Source of the DNA: Bugula neritina
Lineage: Eukaryota > Bryozoa > Gymnolaemata > Cheilostomatida > Bugulidae
Length of the DNA stretch: 60,000 nt
Assembly: GCA_964035545.1 (NCBI GenBank)
Contig: OZ037767.1
Location: 14,412,801 to 14,472,800 of the forward strand
Direction: 5' to 3'
Every line of letters starts with the position of its first letter. Within the stretch, counting starts at the first letter, position 1. The translations under genes and the position numbers were made by a program. A model generated the notes under the pieces. That model saw nothing but the letters and a program-made list of their open reading frames with translations, was not told the origin of the DNA and searched no databases. Positions 51,420 through 60,000 of the stretch are shown in pieces.

Positions 51420-54110
51420 TAGCAGTGGGTCGGACTGTCGGCGACTAAACCGATACCCCCTAATGTCTTGACATTAGGGAGGGTGTACTGGACATCCATG
51501 TAGAACTAAAAATAACATCTACTAAAAATCTGAAAGACCATTCCAGTGGGTATCTGTGGCAGCCCTCAAGGGCGTGTACAGACAAACGTGTATAACGGCC
51601 AGCCACTGCAGCAGGTTGTAAATGCTAGCATGTCTTGACCTGTTCTTGCCGCTAGATCCCATTTACACCCTGCCGAGAGAGAGAACATGGTAACGCGAAA
51701 GCCAAGTTCACTTAACCACTTCGCATGCAGTTTTATGGACTATGACAATGGAAACAGTATTTGATACCGGCACGAACGTCGCCCGGGTTAACAAGGTTCG
51801 CGCTGGTCTGCTCCCGCTCCGGCAGCCAGTGAAAAGTCAGCTAGGACGCAATGGAAAGTTCAGATTTTAACTACAAAATCAGGATATGCTACAGGAGTTT
51901 CAGAAACAGATGGATAAGGCAATGGACTATAGAGATGATGATGGTGTAACCTTAGAAGAGAGATGGGGAATGTTAAAGATCTCAGCCTTCAACACAGCTA
52001 CCAAAGTCTTAGGTAGAGCAGAAAGAAAGCATCAAGATTGGTTTGATGACAATGACGCAAAGCTGAATGCATTACTTAATGAACGAAATAAGGCTAAATC
52101 AAAAGCACTACAGAGAAGAACAAGAAGTAGCACTGACCGATTAGCGCAAGCACGAAGCAAGCTGCAAAAATACACTCGAGAGAAAAAGTCTCAATGGTGG
52201 GAGGAAAAAGCAGAATCACTCCAACAGGCAGCTGATAAAAACAACATGAAGGCATTTTACAATGGCCTTAGAGAAGTCTATGGGCCACAGAACAGGGGAA
52301 TCGCCCAATTGCTGGACCAAAGTGGTAAAACAGTACTTACAGCAAAGAATGATACCTTAAAAAGGTTCGCCCAACATTTCGACCTGTTGCTGAATGTACC
52401 AGGGGAAGTGGATCAGGAAGCTCTCAATAGTCTCACAAATATGCCACCCAATTTAAGCCTAGATGATATGCCAAGTTTTGATGAGCTTCTGGATGCTATA
52501 GATGCAACCAAGGAGAATAAATCTCCTGGAGAATGTGGCATTCCAGCTGAGGTGTGGAAGTACGGTGGAATCAGGCTTAAAGAGAGACTATATGATCTGA
52601 TTGCTTATATATGGAGTAATGAGAAGATGCCACAGAACTGGAAAAATGCGAACATTGTGCCCATTTTTAAAAAGGGTAGTAGGAAGGACTGTGGTAATTA
52701 TAGAGGAATCTCGCTTTTGTCTATAGCTGGAAAGATTATGGCCCGTATCATCCTCAACAAAATCAATGTAAATATAACTCCAGGAATACTTCCAGAAACA
52801 CAGTGTGGCTTTCGAAACAGCAGGAGCACCATTGATATGATATTTAGCTTTCGCCAAATTCAAGAAAAATGTGCTGAACAAAACATGGAGCTGTATGCTG
52901 TATTTATAGACTTTACAAAAGCCTTTGATACAGTGTCAAGAGATGGCCTCTGGAGGGTACTGAAGAAGTTTGGCTTAACTGAGAAGGTCACCAACCTGAT
53001 AAAAGCTCTTCATGCAGGCATGCAAGCCAAGGTAGTGCAAGGTAGAGATGCTTCAAATGAGTTTGCAGTAACCAATGGTGTCAAGCAGGGGTGTGTTCTT
53101 GCGCCAACACTATTTTCATTATACTTGACCGCTATGCTTGAGGTGGCATTTCAAAATGTAAATGAAGGGATTTACATTCAAACTCGACATGGGGCTGACC
53201 TCTTTGATGTGGCTCAGTTCAAGTCTAAGACCCGTACTACCAAACACCTAGTCAGAGAGATGTTGTTTGCTGATGACAGTGCTTTGGTGGCACATTGCGC
53301 TGCAGATATGCAGGTGCTAGTGAACAACTTTGCAAAAGCAGCGGCTCAGTTTAGCTTAAAAATCAACATAAAAAAGACAGAATGCATGTACCAGCCAATC
53401 AAACTCATCCACCCTCTACCTGAACCTGAAGTTGTCATGATAGATCAAGAACCAGTTGTACTTGCCTCAGACTTTACTTATCTAGGAAGCACTGTTTCCT
53501 GTACGGCAAAAATAGATAAAGAGCTACGGAACAGATTAGGCAAAGCAAGTGCGGCTTACGGTAAGCTGCAGCAGAGACTCTGGAACAACAGACACGTATC
53601 CATCAGGGTAAAGTGTAAAGTCTACAGAGCGGTGGTGCTCTCAAGCCTGCTGTATGGAGCAGAAACATGGACAATATACAGGACACAGGTGAAGAAGCTA
53701 AGCGCTTTCATGATGAGACAACTGAGAGACATAATGGCTGTAAAATGGTATGACAAAGTTACGAATGAAGAAATATTAAGACGTGCCAATTTGCCAAGCA
53801 TGGCCGACATCCTTATAGAAAAGAACTTGAGATGGCTAGGCCATGTGCACAGGATGAAACATAGCCGGCTACCAAGACAATTGCTCTACTCTCAGCTGAA
53901 AGAGGGTAAAAGAAATACAGGGCGACCTAGACTCAGACTTAAAGATGTTGCTAAGAGGAATATGAAATGGAGAGCAATAAACTTGAGTTCATGGCAGCAG
54001 ACAGCTGACAACAGAGCTGCGTGGAGAGCTGCAACCAAATCTAAGCTTAATCCATAAAACAGTCATAGTCGTATCGACTGACTGCAAGAGAGAGGAAGCT
54101 GCTAGGACAG
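51420..54110 (+). mobile_element. LINE (non-LTR retrotransposon), endonuclease part missing
   Basis: A GC-richer leader (about 51420-51885, with a hairpin ccctaatgtcttgacattaggg) precedes an uninterrupted RT ORF at 51886-54057. The short 3' flank (gtcgtatcgactgactgcaa) may be the 3' UTR. The ends are approximate; no poly(A) tail or target duplication was found. It starts within about 50 bp of the 3' LTR. Confidence 0.75.
51886..54057 (+). CDS. LINE reverse transcriptase ORF
   Basis: 723 codons without a stop. The first 200 residues are the basic linker that normally follows the apurinic-type endonuclease (DWFDDNDAKLNALLNERNKA, SQWWEEKAESLQ). RT motifs follow: VPIFKKGSRKDCGNYRGISL, ETQCGFRNSRSTIDMIF, AVFIDFTKAFDTVSRDGLW (first catalytic Asp), NGVKQGCVLAPTLFSLYL and MLFADDSALVAH (catalytic Asp pair, residues about 459-470). 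The C-terminal part has FTYLGSTVS, SSLLYGAETWT, RWLGHVHRM and GRPRLRLKD, as in many animal LINE-encoded proteins. The clade is not assigned; RTE-like and related groups share these motifs. The endonuclease (about 200 aa) is absent upstream, so this copy is either internally deleted or a 5'-rearranged derivative. The RT itself looks intact. Confidence 0.9.
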   Translation: MLQEFQKQMDKAMDYRDDDGVTLEERWGMLKISAFNTATKVLGRAERKHQDWFDDNDAKLNALLNERNKAKSKALQRRTRSSTDRLAQARSKLQKYTREKKSQWWEEKAESLQQAADKNNMKAFYNGLREVYGPQNRGIAQLLDQSGKTVLTAKNDTLKRFAQHFDLLLNVPGEVDQEALNSLTNMPPNLSLDDMPSFDELLDAIDATKENKSPGECGIPAEVWKYGGIRLKERLYDLIAYIWSNEKMPQNWKNANIVPIFKKGSRKDCGNYRGISLLSIAGKIMARIILNKINVNITPGILPETQCGFRNSRSTIDMIFSFRQIQEKCAEQNMELYAVFIDFTKAFDTVSRDGLWRVLKKFGLTEKVTNLIKALHAGMQAKVVQGRDASNEFAVTNGVKQGCVLAPTLFSLYLTAMLEVAFQNVNEGIYIQTRHGADLFDVAQFKSKTRTTKHLVREMLFADDSALVAHCAADMQVLVNNFAKAAAQFSLKINIKKTECMYQPIKLIHPLPEPEVVMIDQEPVVLASDFTYLGSTVSCTAKIDKELRNRLGKASAAYGKLQQRLWNNRHVSIRVKCKVYRAVVLSSLLYGAETWTIYRTQVKKLSAFMMRQLRDIMAVKWYDKVTNEEILRRANLPSMADILIEKNLRWLGHVHRMKHSRLPRQLLYSQLKEGKRNTGRPRLRLKDVAKRNMKWRAINLSSWQQTADNRAAWRAATKSKLNP

Positions 54111-55053
54111 CCATTTGTTTAAGAGACGCTCTTTTAAAACTTTCTTTTATGGAGAAAGCTCTTTTCTTAACTGAGTTAAATTTTTGCGTAATAAAGTGAA
54201 TGCTTTAAAACTATAACATTTAATTTTACTGATGGAAGAATTATTGAATTGGGTGTCATTTATCAACATTCATTTTCTTGAAATCAGGAACAGATATAAA
54301 TAACTCACGGAAGTTTATATAGTCACTATCCCTGCGAGAAACCCCTGATAGAAAAGGTTTTTGTTAAAGCGGGCTAAGGACTTATTTAAATGAGGCACAG
54401 GAGCAATTATGACTGGATGCTCTTCCTAACATCACTAATGGCCTTTGTCTGGGCTCGAACCCATGACCTTCGTGTTCACTAGGCAAACGCTCTAACCCCT
54501 AGACCACTGGCTGCTCCCTAGGAGCAGATATAAATGTTTGTCATGTAAAATTTGCACAATGACATTCTAATGAATGCTTACTTTTATGACACAGAGTAAA
54601 AGTTGTTATGGAGATGGAATTATATTGTTAGTGTCCTTATTTGGAACTGAAGAAAGAATTTCACAAAAATTGACTTTAAAATTGTGGGTTGATTATTGTT
54701 GCTGAGTTTAGGTTATAAAAGAAATTAAAGCTAGATGTTCACCAAACGTTTTAGATACTGTATTTAGATTACCTGAAACCTTTTGGGTATATCAAAACAA
54801 TTACCAGACAACTAGCTGTTACAATGTGATAAATAATGAAATAATAACGTACAACCCAATCAAGCTGGTACTACAGACTTACAATGTTAATATACTGAGC
54901 GCAGAAAATCTTCACGTAGCTAATTTAGAGAAAAGATTTCACGTTATTTTGTAGATTGAAAGCATATGTTGTACAACAGAGCACAATTTACATTTACAAT
55001 ATAGAATATGACTAGATATTTCAAGTTATTACATTCAGCAACAAAGCTGGCCT
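54058..55053. other. gene-free stretch with a SINE
   Basis: LINE 3' flank, the SINE at 54302-54519 and the 3' flank of the minus-strand fucolectin gene. No other coding sequence is supported. Confidence 0.6.
54286..54535 (-). mobile_element. tRNA-derived SINE, second copy, with 16-bp target duplication
   Basis: Element 54302-54519 (218 bp) lies between direct repeats aggaacagatataaat (54286-54301) and aggagcagatataaat (54520-54535), one mismatch. On the minus strand the head has A box tggtctagggg and B box gggttcgagccc. The body contains ttaggaagagcatccag. It matches the copy at 13897-14106 over its full length, in the same orientation. Confidence 0.9.
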
Positions 55054-56593
55054 TCAATAGCCATGAACTTCAATTTCATGGAGATTTAAACTTGTAGAGG
55101 CATTAAACAGAATCTGGACAAAGCGGCCACTGATTGGTTGATCACATGTAATCAGAGTGTAGTATCTGTTGAGATAACCATCGACATATTTACACAGAAC
55201 TTCTCTGTTAGATCCAGTAAACTCTATATCTTCCTCTACCATAGCAACTGTAACCTCTGTGTTGATTGATCTCAGACTAAAGTGCACTTCTAGAAAAATA
55301 TGAATTATGTAATATAATGTTAATTATTTTATAGAAGCCTAATATTGAGTTTGCTAGTTATAAGTGTGACAAAATATTATTTTTAATAGATACTTTCAAA
55401 TCTGTTCAGAATGTTGACAGCCCACACACAGTTTACATCTCCCAGGTCTACTCTCCACCATGGTCTATTCTCATGTTTAGTGTGTGCCACTGAATTTTCC
55501 TCATATATTCCGTCAACTGCTTTGGCTGCTTCGTACGAGTGCATTCCAGTGTTCACATACACAGACGACATTTTTGCTGATTTATCTTGAAAAATTATAG
55601 TTGGAATTTTTTTACATGTTATATAAAATAGTCATAGAAAATAGTCCTACTTGTGCTTGTTGTAAAGTCAGTTTTGTAGAAATTGCCAGATTTAGGAGCT
55701 ATCTTTACATTCAGCCCTTGTCCTGTAATGATTAGCTCATTGGTAATTGCCGATTGAAGACTGCTGTTCGATTCCCAGTAAGTGCAATTATTCAATTATG
55801 TTACACAAGTTTGAACAAAACTTGGAAATAAAAAGGTCTGAATAACAATTAGATACATACTTCTAGCTAGTAATCCGCTGAAGTGTTCTTCTATATTCAT
55901 AGCTCTGATATAAATGTTATAACCACTTCTAGTACTTCCTTCAGCATACAGATTAGGGTTGACACACGTTTCAACAGAGCACTTCTTGGCTAGCCAATCA
56001 TATGCAAATGCATAACACACTTCTCTTCTCATACAATCAAGAGCACAATGAGTGGTAGAGATGGCAACTTCAGGGCTTTGTCTTGAAGTGTTGGACAAGG
56101 CTCCCGGCATGACATAACTCTTGTAGAAAGCAGTTTTATAGCCTGATGCAGCCAATGCTGTAAGATTGACCAACAACACTGCAAAAATAATAACAAAAAT
56201 ACAAATAACAACATAATAATGTACTAATATGGCTATAGTATTTCAAAAGCTCAATCTAATATGCATTAAATATATATATTATAGATATTCTATTCACTGA
56301 TTAGGGTGAATAGAAGTTGAATAAAAAAAATTTCAGTTTCAATAATTTAGTATCTTGCATTTCATTACAAAACTGTACCTGCAGCATTAGGGCTATATAT
56401 AAGTTTTTAGCGTTCATGTAAGACTTCTATCTATTTATTATATATATTATATTTATTCATAATCTGTTCTCAGATACTGTATAGCATAACTTGCTATTAG
56501 TGCAATATATTATATTATTTATAGACATATATAATGCCATCAGTTTAAAAACAAGAACTTACTAAATCTGAGTTTAAGCAGTCTATCCAGCAT
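55054..56593 (-). CDS. secreted fucolectin (F5/8-type) with N-terminal PAN-like domain
   Basis: Four minus-strand exons: 56563-56593, 55861-56178, 55394-55585 and 55054-55289, all in frame, giving 258 aa. The N-terminus MLDRLLKLRFMLLVNLTALA is a signal peptide whose hydrophobic core spans the first junction. Residues about 45-105 have a Cys pattern like PAN/apple domains (HCALDCMRREVCYAFAYDW, KCSVETC). Residues about 120-258 are a fucolectin/F5-8C domain: AAKAVDGIYEENSVAHTK, RPWWRVDLGD, NILNRFE, LITCDQPISGRFVQI and LNLHEIEVHGY. Secreted lectins of this type bind fucose or related glycans in invertebrate immunity. The expected sugar motif H-x24-R-x-D-x4-R/K is not kept: here R-x-E follows and the His spacing is off by one. 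Fucose binding is therefore doubtful. Intron 2 holds a degenerate tRNA-like sequence. Confidence 0.88.
55724..55788 (+). repeat. degenerate tRNA-like sequence
   Basis: Contains a B box (tgttcgattccc) and a weak A-box-like part (tgattagctcattggta), and ends gtgcaattattcaa, which resembles the conserved tail of the dispersed family. It lies in the fucolectin intron 2. Confidence 0.5.
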
Positions 56594-57078
56594 TTTACTC
56601 TCAAGTGCTGTTGCACCAAGCAACCTGAAAAATAACATATATTTTTAGTCAAACTAGTAAAATGCTCAAAGTTTAAAAAAAACAGATTCAGTTTTGTTCA
56701 ATTATATAATAATTCTATGTTGCATTTACTAATTGTGATTGCAATTATATCTATTTGAAACAATACTAAATGAAAAGTTTTAAAGAAAACCAAAATTACA
56801 GCTAGCTATTGAAAAAGAGTCTTTATATATAATTTTTGATGATTGTTCACCACAGCAACTTTTTTATAAATTGCTCTACAAGTATTTTTACAGCTCCAGC
56901 AAGAGTATATGTCTCATTCTTTACTTAAGTAAGTTTTGTGGCTTGTCATGGGTCTATTGAAGCAGTCAGCTATGCTGTTAACTGTATTAAAGATTATTAA
57001 ATTTATGTTGTTTTACTATGTTTGCCTTTTAAACTTATTGTTAATCACTTTTAACCTCAAAGGCCATAGAAAAATATT

Positions 57079-57152
57079 TGCCCTCACTGGGATTCGAACC
57101 CGAGACCTCCTGCTTGCAAACTAGTAACCATTAACCATTAAACCACAGGGAC
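57079..57152 (-). repeat. tRNA-like dispersed repeat, copy 6
   Basis: Minus-strand copy with a perfect B box (gggttcgaatccc) and A-box-like gtggtttaatggttaatgg. The latter has a small internal duplication (ttaatggttaatggtta). Outer flank resembles the family (ttacccgtag). Confidence 0.72.
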
Positions 57153-57219
57153 TACGGGTAATCTCAGCACTACAGATTTGTGCTTGCGGAACTAATTTAA
57201 CAATCTGTGAATACCTCTC

Positions 57220-57283
57220 TACCCCCACCAGGATTCCAACAATAGTCATCTAGCTTGCAAGCCATGAGCTCATTACACTAAAG
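57220..57283 (-). repeat. degenerate tRNA-like sequence
   Basis: About 70 bp beyond copy 6: minus strand tagtgtaatgagctcatggc, ttgcaagc and tggaatcctggtgggggta. It is recognisable as the same family by the anticodon-loop and acceptor parts; the B box is damaged. Confidence 0.5.
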
Positions 57284-57760
57284 GGGTTAACAGGAAATTA
57301 TTCTCCAAAACTCTACTGTCTCTCAATTTCCCTACTACTCTGTCAGTCTTTTCATATGGGAAAATACTCACCACAATTTGAGATCAGTTGTAGGTGGAAA
57401 GCACTAATGATACACAAGTTGTTATGAATATACCTAATCTTTGATAGCCAGCCAACAATGCAGCATCACTTGGTGAACTATGCTGTTGGTATAGATTTGA
57501 TCTATATAGTGGGGATTGGTTATTATATATTTGTAGTGCCTGTATTATAGCAGCTAAATATAGCAATAGCCTTAAAATTTCCTTCCTCAAACTTTAAATC
57601 TCCTTTTCAACAAAACCTCTCCTAACTAAAGTCAATAATTTAAATGGCAAGTCAATTGTTACATAAAGCTATCAATTACTTAGTCCTCATTGATTGGTAA
57701 CATTTTGCTAACAGTATTGTGCTTACAAGATAGGCTACACTATTTGATACACACATACAC

Positions 57761-57767
57761 GTGTGTG

Positions 57768-57806
<39 letters not shown>

Positions 57807-57984
57807 GCGTGTGCGTGTGCGTGTGTGCGTGTGTGCGTGTGTGCGTGTGTGCGTGTGTGCGTGTGTGCGTGTGTGCGTGTGTGCGTGTGTGCGTGTGTGC
57901 GTGTGTGCGTGTGTGCGTGTGTGCGTGTGTGCGTGTGTGCGTGTGTGCGTGTGTGCGTGTGTGCGTGTGTGTGTGTGTGTGTGT
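57761..57984. repeat. GT microsatellite with 8-bp higher-order unit
   Basis: (GT)n interrupted by C so that an 8-bp unit gtgtgcgt repeats about 18-20 times between roughly 57820 and 57966. All frames stay open over it, as Cys/Val or His/Thr peptides, which is an artefact. Confidence 0.95.
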
Positions 57985-58804
57985 ACCACCAAACACATTT
58001 TTTATTGTCATTCTTACGATTTATGTTTCGTGTTATAGCCATACCATTTTTATGATGGAGAAAATAAACAACAATAAACATTTAACTCCATATTGAATAG
58101 AGAACTGTTAGGTATAATCACATTGTTACAGTTCATTGTAAAAAAATAAAATACATCATTTGTAAGTTTTAATAATGTCTAAACCTTTTATGGCATACCC
58201 TAAAGCATTGGGGCATAAAAATTATTTAAAAAACAGTATAAAGCTTATCAAATGTGCATACAAGAAATCTACCATTCATCTTCTTGCAGCTTCTGAAACC
58301 CAAATGTTGCTGTAGCAAAACATTTGAAAAGGAAATGGTTTGTTGACGCAAAAGTTGCTGCAACTAAGCAACCATTCCTTTGACAGATATTTTCTCTAGT
58401 AGTTCACAGGAAAGATAATTATTGTAAAAGTTTTGATTACCGTTTTACAAAGATTAAAGAGATATATTTTTATTTTAAATATAATATGTTGCCTAAAACT
58501 ACTGATATTGATTACATGGTAGATTTGATCTATATAGTGGGGATTGGTTATTATATACTGTAGTGCCTGTATTATAGCAGCTAAATAGCAATCATATGTT
58601 ACAATAGCCTTAAAATTTCCTTCCTCAAATTTTAAATCTCCTTTTCAACAAAACCTCTCCTAACTAAAAGTCAATAATTTAAATGGCAAGTCAATTGTTA
58701 CATAAAGCTATCAATTACCTGTTCCTCATTGATTGGTAACATTTTTGCTAACAATATTGTGCTTACAAGATAGGCTACACTATTTGATACACACATATAC
58801 GTGG

Positions 58805-59062
<258 letters not shown>

Positions 59063-59600
59063 GTATACCACAAAACATTTTTTTTTGTCATTCTTACAAT
59101 TTATGTTTCGTGTTATAGCCGTACCATTTTTATGATGGAGAAAATAAACAACAATAAACATTTAACTCCATATTGAATAGAGAACTGTTAGGTATAATCA
59201 CATTGTTACAGTTCATTATAAAAAATAAAATACATCATTTGTAAGTTTTAATAATGTCTAAACCTTTTATGGCATACCCTAAAGCATTAGAGTATAAAAA
59301 TTGTTTAACAAATACTATAAAACTTACCAAATATGCATACAAGAAATCTACCGTTCATCTTCTTGCAGCTTCTGAAACCCAAATGTTGCCGTAGCAAAAC
59401 ATCTGGAAAGGAAATGGTTTGTTGACGCAAAAGTTGCTGCAGCTAAGCAACCACTCCTTTGACAGATATTTTTTCTAGTAGTTTACAGGAAAGATAATTA
59501 TTGTAAAAGTTTTCATTAAACGTTCTACAAAGATAAAAAAGATATATTTTTTAAATACATAACATGTTGCCTAAAACTACTGATATTGATTACATGGTAG

Positions 59601-60000
59601 CTATTCATAGAAACATGTAATTAACTGTGCAACATTGAAAGAAGTTATAAAATACACTTTATTCATCAAACTTATGCTAAGCAATACATATGTTTGCAGT
59701 TCTTTATTCCCGTACAATAAATTATATTTATGTAAGTATTGCATTACCACAATTTGGTATATGAACATATACAAGCTTAATGTTGTTAAAGCAGTTTAAA
59801 GCAAAATAAATATTTTTGTGCAATGAGAGGAAGCTCAACTTTCTAACTTATCAATATACAACTAAATGCCAGATCCTATGCATTTCTTATGTCGACAACT
59901 TCAGTTGATCACGTCACTTATTCAGTATATACTAAATTTTCAAACTTAAATTTGACTATTTTATGAAATTAAGCTGCTAGTGTCAATATATTATTGCTTA
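59601..60000. other. right-edge sequence, nothing recognised
   Basis: AT-rich sequence after the tandem duplication. No supported gene or repeat. Confidence 0.5.

Larger units (their letters stand above)
56594..57491. other. upstream region of the fucolectin gene with tRNA-like repeats
   Basis: Expected promoter and 5' UTR of the minus-strand fucolectin gene. It contains the tRNA-like copies at 57079 and 57220. No core promoter motif is clear, and the small ORFs here are not convincing. Confidence 0.5.

Overview
The window is animal nuclear DNA. It is AT-rich, the genes are cut by GT-AG introns, and the proteins are metazoan (26S proteasome PSMC4, TTLL11-type tubulin polyglutamylase, a nesprin-like membrane protein, a Golgi-type sulfotransferase, a secreted fucolectin). 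The fucolectin, the dense tRNA-derived repeats and a Gmr1-like retrotransposon suit a marine invertebrate, probably a lophotrochozoan. I cannot name the species. One 200-base assembly gap lies at 37998-38197. No bacterial, CRISPR or organelle features were seen.

Layout. 135-1749 (+): last two exons of a coiled-coil protein. 1750-8184: gene-free, with a minisatellite. 8185-9328 (+): unrecognised basic, Ser-rich protein. 10970-15719 (-): complete 9-exon PSMC4, rebuilt to 418 aa. 16521-22353 (+): 6-exon TTLL11-like gene, 622 aa. 23116-30948 (-): 14-exon C2H2 zinc-finger protein, 891 aa. 31708-37326 (+): first four exons of a sulfotransferase, split by a repeat-rich intron and running toward the assembly gap. 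38664-43565 (+): 3' part of a large acidic protein with eight 22-aa repeats and a C-terminal membrane anchor that looks like a KASH tail. 44345-46857 (+): small coiled-coil/EF-hand protein. 47009-51372: LTR retrotransposon with identical-looking 540-bp LTRs and 5-bp target duplications. About 51420-54110: LINE with an uninterrupted reverse transcriptase but no endonuclease. 55054-56593 (-): secreted PAN-like/fucolectin protein. 57492-59600: 1,028-bp segment duplicated in tandem around GT microsatellites.

The genes are unrelated housekeeping and cell-biology genes, not a pathway cluster. PSMC4/TTLL11 and zinc finger/sulfotransferase are head-to-head pairs about 0.8 kb apart. TTLL11 and the zinc-finger gene converge, with poly(A) signals on opposite strands about 20 bp apart. 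Exon joins were made by hand from splice consensus and reading frame; every internal join listed keeps frame.

The most unusual item is the LTR element. Its single ORF runs Gag (SCAN-like capsid, two zinc knuckles), protease, integrase, with no reverse transcriptase. A frame-shifted remnant of the RNase H C-terminus lies after integrase. This points to a Gmr1-like ancestor (Ty3/gypsy-related, copia-like domain order) that lost RT-RNase H but still moved recently, presumably using enzymes supplied in trans.
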